A stretch of 64,000 nt of DNA from Marisa cornuarietis (lineage: Eukaryota; Mollusca; Gastropoda; Architaenioglossa; Ampullariidae). Positions 36,901-50,100 of this stretch are shown piece after piece. Under the pieces are notes generated by a model, which did no database searches, was not told the DNA's origin, and saw only the letters and a program-made list of their open reading frames with translations. The stretch spans positions 124,001 through 188,000 of the forward strand of contig SMMW01000037.1 of the NCBI GenBank assembly GCA_004794655.1, read 5' to 3'. Each line of letters starts with the position of its first letter. Positions within the stretch are counted from its first letter, which is position 1. The position numbers were made by a program, and so were the translations under genes.

Positions 36901-39875
36901 AATGATTTTGTAAACACATCACGGCGACATTTAAAGGGCATTATACATCATCCTGCATATTTCTCTGCTTCTGCAAGGATTTGTTCTGTTATAAAAAATA
37001 TTTATTGTGCGACAGCTTTGTGGATATTTACGAATGTCTATCTTGCAACATTGCTAACGTTCGTATAATTAGTTTTTGATTAGGTTTTCTCTGCCACCTG
37101 TTATTTCGAGATCAATGCCTGAAGCTGCAAAACGCATCTTTTCCGCTGTTTTCTCCAACCCTGGATAAGAAGTGTGAGCGGTTGTTTTCATCGTCACGCT
37201 GATGCTTGTATGTTTTCACTGAATTTCATACCCAAAATGTAACTGATTAAACACAGAGGTAATTTATCTGTAAATCCTTATAGGAAATGTGGATCGCATA
37301 CTGTTGAATCTTCTGTCAGCACAAAGTTCTCTTTGTATCGCTCACAACCATAACTTTCGTCTTTTTGGTTTTTAAGGCAATCATCATCGGGAAGGCAGAT
37401 AACATTAACTTTTCTCCCGCCTTTAAAAAAAAGAGCATTGTGAGAGGTTATAAAACAACAATGATTTTTTACACTCATCTCTTTACGGTCGTAAGTCTCG
37501 GTAAAGGCAGCTGACTTCCGCTTCAACCACCAACGAGCACGTAGTGCGCATGCGCTGAATAACTGACGACGACCTCCCGAGTTGTTTTAAAGGTTTAACC
37601 AAGCGCACAATTACTTTCCAATAAGTGAGTTTAATTTATTATAAAATGTCTATCTCTAAAATCTGAACGAAAAAATGTTCTGTATGGAGACACTAGCTTT
37701 GTGAATGTCTGTGTTTTAGACAGAAGTTCATTACACCGCACTTCCCCCCTATGTTCTCTAACTGGGCAACTCTCTCACGTATGGGGTTAGTAAATAACGG
37801 ACAAACCATATTAATCAAAGCGCTTCACATTTTTTTTTAATGACAAGCTCTAGTGGATGGTCCACAATGTTTATAGTGCCCAGTGTTTGTATGAATGGAC
37901 AGCGTTTATGATGAACATTTAGTTGAGTGGCATTTTGCAGTTCTCTTCTCTACCAGTAAAAGAACAGAGGATATATTTAGTCGAGTTACAGAATAAACGG
38001 CCTAAGAAAATCGCTCATAAATGATAGTATGTGGAAGTCAAAGTACTGGCGCAGGGCTCAAGAGGGCAATTTCGGTCTATGTTCTTGTTTACCAAACTTT
38101 AACATAAAAAGCACGCATAAACATCCCAGCTCCATCTCAATCTAATGAATGCGTTCTTGAAACACGAGCACGTCTGAGTGAGTACGATCTCAAGGATTCA
38201 GGAAGGAGAAAGAGCTGCTGTCTCCTGCCATTTTCAGCCTTTGACCCCTTCCCTAAGATGATGTTTGGAGCCCCCTCCCATAAAAACTACCAGCAGTTAC
38301 TTCAACATATTATATAACGCACAGATATGTGAAAACCCACTTTAAGAATGATGGGGAACGCTATCAGTGACACACTGACCCGCCAACTCCAAGTCGGTTG
38401 ATGGCGTAGTCTCGCAACCCCCCCCCCACCTCACTGCCTTTAGTCCTATCGAACAGCTACCCCCCCACTCTCCCTCACGCCCACCCACTCTTTATCTGAC
38501 CTCTCATTGCTTAAGGTCTCTTGCAATAGTTTCATCTCCCCCTCCCCCTCCCTCTCCCCTCGCTGTTCTTGCACAAGTGTACGGAAACGTCGAGGATTTG
38601 CGGCTGGCACCTGCATGAGCTGTGACCTCACGTGTTGGACGGCGTGAAGCCTGGCGATGTGCTTGACATGCACGTTTGACGCACTCGTCGGGAGGGAGAG
38701 GAAACAAAGGTTTAGCATGGCGTGAGTGCAGGTCACTCCCCACTCCTACCACCGATTGAAAATATACAATCTTGCTGTCGGTGACGTCTAAAGACAATTT
38801 GTGACACGCCCTTCTGTCCACGAGTACACAAGCTATAAAATAATAAAAATAAAAAACAAAAGACAGGTATGGGCAATAATAACCTGAGAAAAGAACAAGT
38901 GACGACTTTCAGTAACATTATTGAATCCACAGTAAATGTCAGCTGCTTTGTTCAGGAACAGGTTATAGAGGCGGATGAAAACACCGCATCAAAGTTGTTG
39001 TTTTTCTTCACCCACAGACCTACTCAAGCAACCTGGCGATAATGATAAAAATCACAACAGTTTCTCTACATGGACAAACAGCCTGACATAAAGGAGATCA
39101 TGCGGGGTTTTTTTTCACAAGGATTCCCAAAGGTCAAAATTCAGAATGAAAAGAAACTGTTGAAAACAAAGAGTAACACAGGGGTAGAGACTACACTGTT
39201 AGTCACCTTACTTCTTGTTGCTGGTCGTGTCAAACAGTAGTCAGCACTCTTGGCACCATGGGAACAAGTGTTGTAATCTCCCTATCAACTACAGTGGGAG
39301 ATCTGCCACATATGGTAACTAAACCAAAGCGATTACACTACTTTGAATTTAAACACCTGCTCGAACTCAGCGAACCGATCTGGAGGGTGAAATCCAAGAG
39401 ACTTTGTTTTTAAAAGAACTATATTTACTGAGGAATTTTACGACCATCTTGAATTTTTTAACATGTACACAAAATAAGAAAAAGACTGATACCCTTTCCA
39501 GCAATTTTTTTTGAAAGTATTTTTGTTTTGTTTGTTTGTTTGCACGAGAACCGAACTCGACTTCAGAACTTGACGATAATCGGATTATTTTTAAAGCAGG
39601 CACTTAGCTCTCTATCCTTTTTGTGTTTCATGCCACCTTCTTTCTACTCCTTATTCTAATTCCTCTCGCTACCCCAAATCCATTTCTCCCTCCGCCACTG
39701 CTCACAAATGTAAATAAAACAACAACAAAAAAAAGAGGAAGATATATATTTGGAGACTACGATACACTGCACAACATACTCCGCCATCCCCTCCGCTGGG
39801 AAGACTACATTCCTCATTGTCCCCCTCGTTATCTATTTTTGTCCATGACGTGAATAAAAGGAGAGAGAAACTGTG

Positions 39876-39923
<48 letters not shown>

Positions 39924-42900
39924 AACAACAATAATGTTGACGAACTTTGGCCACAAGATCACCGACACCCACATGTTCATAAATCTTGCAAATCTTTTTT
40001 AACTACCCCCCCCCCCAACTATCTCCTTCCGAAAATAACATAACCAACATCATCAAAACATCGTCAGCAAATTACAATACTAATTTATAACTTGAAATAA
40101 GAAATAAAGCGACTAATTCGCTTGCCAATTCATTTATGACAAGTGTTCACCTTTTTAAAACTTTCCGAGGTGGATTTAGATCAATCAATCATTCAATCAA
40201 TCAATCAATCAATCAATCAAACAATCAATCAATCCTCTTCGTGCTAGTTGCACATAAGGCCTCAACCAGAGCCCCCCACTGATGTCGATCGGCTGAAACC
40301 CGCTCCAGGCGACCCCATGTCCAGCCCTTTCCTTTCATCTCCCTTTCCTTTCATCTCCCTTTCCACTGTTCTTCTCCAAGGTGGATTTAGATACATGAGG
40401 AAATATACAAACACCTTCTCAATTAATTAAACAAGTGGAACGGCGGACTCGTACCTAAACAACTCAAAGCCAACATCGGCAACCATTGTAAAAGCACAGA
40501 CAGCAAAGGACTAACAGCAACCACGATCTACACACAGGACGCATTTCCCGCCGACACCGACAGCAAGAAAGATGACAAAAAAATCGTTTTGTAGGTTACG
40601 TCGATATCATCTAACAATCTTGGAAATACTTCACTTCTACTCTCCCCCCCCCCACTACAACCCCAGGTCTCACCTCCCCCCCCCTTTCCTCACCACCAAC
40701 CCTGTTTGAACGCACACCCTTGGGTACCAGCTGTCTGTTCACGAGCTCGGGTAAACCTGCAGCACATCCAAATGGCGAAGTTCACCGTGGAAGGAGAACG
40801 ACAAATATAAATAGAGCTTCCTCCAAACATTTGCTGACACGAACAATCTAGACAGCCGTTCGTTCTTTATGCATACTAGTTACCGCATGGTTAAATCCTT
40901 TCAAATCTACAGCACCCTTTATCTACCCCTAGTAATACCCCTTTTTTTATTGCAGCACAAGTTCTTGCGAGAAAGTTAAAGCTGATCTTTTGCTGACACG
41001 AGGCTGTCCTACATGGGGAAAGATCACCCATAGTTATAGTTGTGTGTGGTTACAAGTTGTTGTGTATATCACATATAGTCGTGTATATTAGAAGTTGTGT
41101 ATATCACATATAGTCGTGTGTGATTAGACGTTGTTATGAACATATCGCATATATCATTACGAGTAGACATTTATTATCAGTTACTTCACTCAAGCCTCAT
41201 GAGATACACCCTTAGACTCCTCGAGGCCAAGAATACCTTTTACGGAAAAAATGCATAGCTATGTGACAGAGGAACTATATATTAACCTTATATCTTAGGA
41301 AAAAAAATGGGGGAGCGAGTTGATATCCCCATGAGGCTCCCCCTTTCTCATACTTAAAAAAAAATCAGAAGCGGGGCAGATAAACAAGATCTCCTGAGGA
41401 CACTTGCACTGAACTTTAGCAGATACAGATGGTCAGGATAATACCGACTTCGGGCTTAAGAAAAGTAAAGGCAGCGACTCCGTGGTGATGTGTGATGGTA
41501 CGATGACAATCTAGAAAGATCTGCTGGAGTTTTTACTTCACACACACAGAGGATCATAGAAAGCGAGAAAAGGCAAGGCCAAAACAGACATCTTTCAAGT
41601 CCTTCCTGCAGTGAAACTCGCTCTCACCTCCCGAACTACCAGGAGATTTATTGCCTGGCGTCATCCACCAGACCCTCTGTCATAAACACAGTCTCACAGA
41701 TCACAACTGGAAACCACTAAAGGCTCCCTCACTTCCTTGCGCCTGCAGCTTTCATGCGTCAAAGCTCGGGGGACCAGCAGGTCCCTGCAGGACACCAGTG
41801 CCAACATTTTACATTATATTATTAAAAGGCTATGCGATCCTTACATGAAGGCTTCGTCTGCCGGACTCGTTCAGCCAGTTATGTTTTAATCTCTGTGTCA
41901 CAGATATGTTTTTACCACCTCACTGGTAAGTTCTGAATTTTTCTGTCGATCTTCTTCGCTAAAGAGTTTTTGCAACCATCGCTGCACCATCCCCTACCCA
42001 CCCAACCCTAACAATGCACACTGTGTGTGAAAACGGCACTAAACTGCTTGCGAGGTGGCTGGGAGGACAACAACAACGAGGAAATAATTTCTTCAATACT
42101 TGTAAATCTGACATGTCTGACATGCTCAACATCGTCACCTAACCCTTATCCGCTACCAACCCAACTACACTTTGCTTCAGCTTAAAAAAAAAAAAACAAC
42201 CTTGAGGGAATCGGGCGGGTTCAAACACTGATAAGATCACGCAGGTTTTATTTCTCGATATTTATTACCGTGTCTCCCTACAAGTTGTCGGGGCCTCTGC
42301 GTCTTCACTAGGTAACAACCAGGCTTTTTTGCTTAGTTTTTTTTTTCTAAATCAGGTTCAGTATATAGAAGTTAGAGAAACGATAAAAGCAAGAATTCGT
42401 TTATGATGATGACCACAACAATGACGATGATGATGAAGAAGAACAGAAGGAGATACAATAAGGAAAGACAGACTATTATAGACACGCAGCATGTGCATTC
42501 CTTGTTAATGTCGATATGAAAATTCAGTTCTATACCACACAGCAGAACTGTTGTATCGGACACACCGCGTCTCATAAAGGAGGCTAACGACGCACGTGCA
42601 TTAGGATCATAGCTGGGCACTGCACGTGCACGATGAAAGGTGTGAAACAAAAGACTTTTACTATCTCTTCCCCCATCCCTCCACCATAATTCTTTGCCAT
42701 CACCCCTCCTCCTCATCTGTGACACCGCAGCAGTTTAATATCAAAGCAGATGATGATGATCTCGACGATGTTAATGATAACTAATGATGATGACAATAAA
42801 CCACTTATTTTGTAACATGTAGCAAGTACAACAACAACAACAACAATCAGTGACATTAGGCACACCGGAGGAAATGGAATCTCCTTAGCTAAGAGCGCCT

Positions 42901-45900
42901 TAGGCGTCTTTACCTGATATTTCTTCCAGCAGACTGCTCTCGTCATCTTCAGAGGAGGAAGAAGAAGAACTCATGGTTCCCGCCGACGATTAGCGAGGTC
43001 TGTTACCTCTAGCAGGGTGACTTGGCCGTTAGTATCCATTGCTCTCTTCCACTCTACGGCAAAGTCTTAGTGTCTGGCAGACAAGACTCCGTCTCCTCTA
43101 GCCGCCTGACTATCGAGTTTTCAAACGTTGTGAACACTACCAACGAGGCCTCGCGTTGCTGTCAACACCGCAGTCGCCCCAAGTCGGTCGCGTCGACAGA
43201 GTTATGTCGGCACCCTGGCTCTTCCTCCACAACACCGCCATGCACCACCACAACACCGCCACGCACCGCACCACCATCTACACAGCGGCGGCGATGTATG
43301 AGTGTGTGTGTGTGTGTGTTGCTATGATTGCACGTGCGGTGTATGCGTTGGCTGTGACGCTGCACAGATCGATGCCGTTTCACACAAGTCGAGCACAAAA
43401 GCTAAGCTGTCGACGCTGTCACGCTCGCGGCTCCGTTTTTGGCACTTGTGGTCGCCGTCGTAGCACCTCCCTCTTCTCCTGTCTCCTTCTCGTCTTGAAC
43501 GGCCCGGGGTTAGTGAGGTCGCTAACGGCTGATCGCTTTACAATTTATGGGAACTGAAAGCATTGTGTGCAACAACCTCGCAGTCAGAACAACGCACTAG
43601 AGCGCGACGCTGAGAGTACGACGGACAGACAGACAAACAGGTGGATAGACAAACAAAACTCAGATTTAAAAAAATCTATTTGTATGTATCCTTCCTCCAT
43701 AATATCCTCTGATACTTTTTTTGTGGAAGAGGGGAGGGAAACAGTGGGTATCGCTCACGTTTTATCCAGTTTCTAAGATGACTTAGTACAGAGGTACGAA
43801 AAGCACTAAACAACGGACGCCGATAGCAGCTCCGATACACGGACGAAAACCTCAACTCATCACAACAATATTTGTTTACAACCTCCACGCGCCGCGGAGG
43901 TGGGAACGAGGTAGTTAGTCCACGGCGGAGACTGACCCTTCCGCACTGCCGCACTACTTGACCCCCTACCCGAACAAGCCCACGGAACAGAGAAGGAGCA
44001 AACAAACGACACAGTCGAACAGGTGCGCCGGTACCGAATCATAACAAACGATTTAAACCGTTCCACGCGAAATACGACAGTGCGGCTGAACTGGAAACAA
44101 AAAAATGTCTTCCCCGCTCTGGCTTCTCGGGTCCGTGCGACTTCAACCACTGTGTGGCATGCGCTGGTCCCAACACCAGAGGAGCCAGAAGACGAGCGAG
44201 ACGGATGCAGGGCATGGAATGACCCAGCGGATTTCCCAGCCGAATGACCCCCCCCCACAAAACAAACAAACAAAAAAAACATAAAAGCGAAAGGTGACAG
44301 CAGCCTGTGAAGAACATCTTCACTCTGGCAGCCCAGAGGCCTTTCAACCAACGCAAACGACAACAACAACAACAACGAAACGTTGCTCGGCTGCAGTGCG
44401 TGCGATGTATTTACCGACCGTAGTCAGTAGTGCTGACCCGCTCATCTGCTGAGACTTACAAGATGACACCAAGAAGCTAGCACGCCTAGAAACGACATCC
44501 CCACCTGGAGGAAAGGGGGTAATAGGAGAGGGGGGAGCGAGCCTGTTTACAAAGCAGGTGTTAGCTCATCATCATCATCATCCACAGGCTGGCACAGCAG
44601 CCGACCCTGTCAACACAGACACCACCCTACTTACGAACATTGGAGTTACGAACATGCGGACATACAAACAGACGCCGTGTAGTCTAAATTATTTCATGCA
44701 ATACTCCCACGAGCCCGAATTTTGAGCTGGGCGTCTTCTTCTGCCTTGCGACAACCCACGCAGAGCAGTGCCTCCACCGTGTACACGCCAACGACCTCTA
44801 CCCCCACAGTGTCAATGTGGTAACTCGCTCACTGGTGGTGTCATGATATGACTTGGTACTTGAGATGACATGGATATTCTCACAGTGCGCAGGCGCAGGT
44901 CGGCAAGAGACATGTCCACAATTCGTAAACAACTCTGAGGGTTTGAATCTGGAAGAGGATGTAAAAGAGACTGTCACCAGTGATATTAGTGAAACACTTC
45001 AGCGGGACCTGTAGGAAGAAAACGTTGAAGAGCTGTTTGCGTCCCACTCTGAGGACCTAACCAACGAAGATTTGATGGAACTGCAAGATATGCTGCGTAA
45101 GAAAGAGCAAGAAGAAGAGGAGGAACCTATACCATCCAAGAAGTTTGAGATGAAAATGATGGCTGAGGTATTTTCTTTTATAGAGAGGGGTTTCAGTATG
45201 TTTGAGCAACAGGATGCCAGCATCGAGAGGTTCTCAAACGTTTCAACGGGCGTTAACGACGCTATTCTATGTTATTGTCTTATTTACGACGAGAAGAAGA
45301 AAAAAAACACATTGTAAATTTCCCTGGAAAAATTCTTCAGACCAGTGCCTTCTACCTCAAAAGCCTTCACCGATGTTGAAGAAACCAACACTAATAAAAC
45401 ACTGACTGACGAAGCATGTCACTAATAAAACCCTGACTAACGACCCCAGTAGCCCCACACGACCTCCAATCCTCTTCTCATACATCAACTCAAATTTATA
45501 GCACCAATCTGAAAGGTAATAAAAGTTTTATTACTACAGTATGTTTATTAAAATGGCAAAATAACGACTTACAAACAATTCACGTTACGATCATTTTGTT
45601 TGGAGCCTATATCGTTCGTAAGTAGGGTGTAGATGCACATGCAGAAAAATAAGGCGTGCCCGAGACGAGATGTGAACCAAACGTCCGGTGTTCATTCTAC
45701 TGGTGACAAGGGCGTAACTCCTGGCGGCTACATGACCACCTCCCGCTGAGGAGAGACGAATGTTGTCGGATACAAACAACTTAATACAAAGTAGCTGTCG
45801 TATAAGTTGTAGCTCGCCACAAGAATTTATGTGCACGTTTCGCGGGATATCTGAAAGGAGATAGTCTTACAAAAAAAAAAAAAGCTTCTAGCATGGAACA

Positions 45901-47146
45901 TAGGCTGTTAGAGGTTGTCATGTAAAACATTGTAGGCAGACAAGACTCTTAATTTTACTCATGTGAGACCAACCGAGGCTGTCGTAATAAAGAAAATCTG
46001 TTTGGACAGAGCAAGAAACAAAGACCTCTCTCGGGATGTTTAACATTAGATTATTTGGGAGGCTTGTTCACCTTCGATCTGTTTCTCAGACCGAGCAGGG
46101 AAAGTGTACAGGTACCAACACTGAGTTGTCGCTTTAAGGACGCTGTTGGGGATAAGGTTTCGAGTCTCGTGTAAATCTCGCGCTCACCCACTCACTGCAC
46201 GTGTTAGTCTACGGGGACGTTGTCAAGATCTTTAGTGTCACCCTAATTTTGTACCAAGAGGCATTAAGGCACACTGACATGTTCAAAGTCAATTCGAAAA
46301 AGTCACCAATGATGCACTAACAGCAATTAGCTTCTGTTCGAATACTAAGATTACTAATTTGAGAAATTTCAGACTTCAGAATCCAGGTCAAGGTTTGTCT
46401 GATTAGGGGGGTTGGAGATACAGAGTTTGGGACACACCCTTAGGAAAGGGGTGCTGTTAGCCAAACTGCCTTATCTTGACAGCTTAACTTGTGACTGTCC
46501 CAAAGAAAACGGAACGGAACTGATGGGGAAAAGATTAGGTTGTGAACGTGACCGGGTATAACTACCCAGAGAGAAATATTGCAGGAGACCCTTTTGTGAC
46601 TAAGGAACAACAGAAAACGCGCAGAATTCTCTAAAGGCTACACACACGTTTGCTGTTCCAGTTTCCGAGGAAGGAAATCAAAGGATTTCCAAGATCTTCA
46701 TCAACTCAAAATGTCAGCCAATAAAGTTATATTCATACTTGAATCACTCAAATGCCAAAGCGAAACATATATGAATGACGCAAGAGAAGCAAGAGAACAA
46801 GAAAAGTCATCTATGGGATCCACTTATTGAGAAAGAGAAAAAAGCTGGTTTGTTTTTTGTTTGTTTTACTTTTCTGTTTGTTGCAACTCTGCACAATTTA
46901 CAAGGCTCCAGACCATCAAGCAGCACACAAGGACGTACACAGCCCTCTCCTCTCTCGCTAATAAGCAATCGGTAAACAAAGAGGTGGTGTTTCCTTAACT
47001 CAGTGCAGTTCAGTCGAACGTACACAGTGTGAGAAAACTCTATTTTCTCGACAGCTAAGCTAGAAATTCTGAGCACTGTAAACAGTTAACAGATGAAATG
47101 TGCAGCGCCATACATCTTTACACGACCCCAGTGTGTTTGTGTGTGT

Positions 47147-47178
<32 letters not shown>

Positions 47179-50100
47179 TGGGCAGTGTGCAAGATGTGAT
47201 CGAGCAAACCATTCTCCTATCGACTCACTGAGTGCAAATAAGCGACTTGGCCGATGGTGTTTGCCCATCGATCTGCTTGCCGTACACAGGGCTGGTCTAT
47301 GGTCTGTGTCTCTGACAGTAAGTAAATATTACATCAACTGTCAATTGACCACCTGGAACCTTGCACAACAAGCTAAAGCATGACGACCTCCACAATTAGT
47401 ACGTGCAAGATCATACCATACATCCTGCACACGAAGGGAGACCAAGAGGCGGGGGTGAGAGAGAGAGAAATAAGAAATGTAAGAAGCCAAACAAGAATAC
47501 TCCTCAGGGTTCCCCATCGCCTACAAACGTGTGTAAATCACACAAGAGATTTCAAGAACATCTGCTTAGGGGGTCTAAACGATCTGCTGTGGGTCGTCTG
47601 AAAACCTAGAGGCCAGTTGCACAACACATTTCTAAACCTTAAAACTGTTCTAAAGAGGCAAAATCTCTTCTTAGCCATTTTGATGCATTGCAGAAAAACA
47701 TACAAACAATTGTACTGACAGGACGGAAAGTCAGACTTAAACAACTTTATCTTACTTAAAGCAGTTTTAGTTTTAAAAATTCTAAAATTAAGATGTGCAT
47801 TTTAAACTAATTATCTAAAAAGAGTTAAGGCCTAAACGTGTTTAAAATTAGAAATGTGTTGTGCAACTGGCCCCAGAGATCTTATCGTGAAAGACGTCAG
47901 TACTTGTTATTACCTGTTATCATACTTATATGTTAAAGGACACGATGACAATATATATATATATTTACACACACACTCGTGTTACTTTTTTCCTGCTACT
48001 GATCGATAACACCTCCAATATTTTATCGGGAGGTGGGGGGATAAAAAGGCGCAACATTCTCCTTTTCACCTTGTTACCTTCTGCGGGCGTGTGAGTGTGC
48101 AAAGCTCCAAAGTGCCAGTAACCTGCCTGCCCAGGTAACTAACAAGTTTGTCTTCTATTAGTTATTTGTCTCTAGGTCGTACGTCCATATAGCAACTTCC
48201 TTTATGTCACTGCGCTGACACAACGCAGTCCAAAATGTTAAGAATTCTTTAAGAATAACAGTTAGTGACCTCAGCCTAACTGCACTTCTTTGGCATTACG
48301 ATTATTTTAATACGGAATGTCTGATAAAATTCGAGTATTAATATAACTGGTCCATGGTGACGAGTGAAAACAAAATATTTAAAAAGCTCGGTTCGCGCTG
48401 GCACAAAACAAGATGAAATAAGAATAAGAAGCAGCCCCAGGTAAAACACTGTAGTAAGCACAACAACGCAGCTACTGAGCTTTTCTAGTCTCATCTCCTC
48501 CCCACCTACTCCACCCTGTGCACGGCTAGGATCCCTGGGTACGGGTCTCCTGCCCACACTCCCCATTCGACTCCGATGTCATCCCGCGCCATGGCAACGC
48601 CTACGCAGGCTGCTAGCGGGGTGGGCAGACCGCTGCTCGACACTTGCCGCAGCCAGGTGCCAGCGCTGGTCACAGGTGAGTGGAACAGTCGGTCAGTCAT
48701 CTCCCGTCAGCAGTGGCCCAGGATGTCAGACCAAAGGACTGGCGCCGCTGTTGTCAGCACAAAAGTACAAGATACGCGTGACCTACATTAGCACGCTGTG
48801 ATCTAAGGTGATCCTCTACCTGCCGAGACCCTCGTCCTTACAAGACTTAAACAAACAGGAACAAACTAGTTTCCCCCCCCATTCCCAAGGTCAAACAAAC
48901 ATAGCAACAACAGCTCCGGCCACTCGAGCGTGTCGCCAAAAGTCGCGCAGCCCGCACGCGACCCCTGACCTCGACCGTCGCGCGCCATTGTCGACCTCTT
49001 TCCGCTTGAAAGATTTTTTTTTTGTCAGCCTTGCAACAATTTAACGTCGTTTGTGGACGGGCCACCGGCAATTTAGCCGACGGGTGGTAATTGTACCCTG
49101 GGTGCCTACCTTCGTTCCTGCACGTAGACAGGTCGCGAGGAGAGGCACCCAAGTGAATTTCCGGGTAGGCTGACCTACTCTACCTGACGACCTTCGATGT
49201 GGTTATGGCTGCTTTCGTTTGCAGTCCAGCCCAATCTTTTGACTGACCTGTCGGACCTACGCAGATTCCGTCTCCTTGATTACTGCCACCACCTACAAAA
49301 TGACATTCGCTGACCACAAAGACTACAGAGTTTCAGTAGAAAAAGTCTCTAAAACGTGAGCGATATCTCTGTGACAGGTGGGACTCAACCAACAGTGCGG
49401 AGGGACCCAAGGTAAGACACGTCTCAAAAAAGAAAAAAGAAAAAATGAGCTAGAGCAACTTACAAAACTAAGCGATAATCACTTCCAAAAGAGGTTCGTG
49501 GGACACAAAAGCTTTGAGTCATTCATCAGACAGAGACAACAAATAAAGATTCTTTATACCACCACAATGGTCGGCTAGTCCCAACCTGATTTCTGCACAC
49601 CTACACATACACACTCAGCTTTCTCCCACCTACCTACCCCTCCCCCCCAACTCCCTCGTAACGAATTCTAAGACTCCGTGTTCCCCTTTCATTCCCCACC
49701 CTCTCTTATGCCATTTATGACAGCGAAACCCACACAACAACCAAGCACTCCAACCGCCATTCCAAGAGCCTGCCAACCTTCCATCGCTGTCGTCACAAAT
49801 TGTCGTTGTCGAAATCGCTGTCGTTGAGAAAATGGCATGCGCAACGACGCGGTGCGGTCACATCCGGAAGGCGTGGCCAGGTTTCTCCCCTCGTGACGTC
49901 AGCGCGTTGTTTAAAAAAAAAAAAAAGAAAGAAGCGGCGGTTTTTACAAGTCCTGCTGCAACCTTTCAGTTTCTGCCACAGCTGTAAACCAGGACACAAA
50001 ACTTTGCACCTGAAGTCGAGAGATTTGACCTCGTCCACGAAGTTTGCAGTGCGGGGCTGCGGGCCACGGTAACGCTGCGCCAGTGGAAAGTGATGACCTG

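Larger units (their letters stand above)
27671..42913 (-). other. Large TRAK intron (about 15 kb)
   Basis: No conserved coding exon was seen. It contains the hAT-type MITE (32507-32696), two tandem repeats (34.26-34.83 kb), a LINE tail (40182-40378), a degenerate tandem repeat (41.06-41.17 kb), an (AC)n tract at 39.88 kb, homopolymer C runs near 38,420, 40,009 and 40,646, and GC-rich patches. Short frames here lack splice support and family resemblance. Confidence 0.45.

Noticed and set aside
39702..39980. Minus-strand frame with a Cys/Val run
   Set aside because: The run is the (AC)n microsatellite translated.
43860..44375. Minus-strand frames of 105 and 171 codons in the GC-rich patch
   Set aside because: No family resemblance, composition follows the local GC content, and the frames overlap each other on the same strand.
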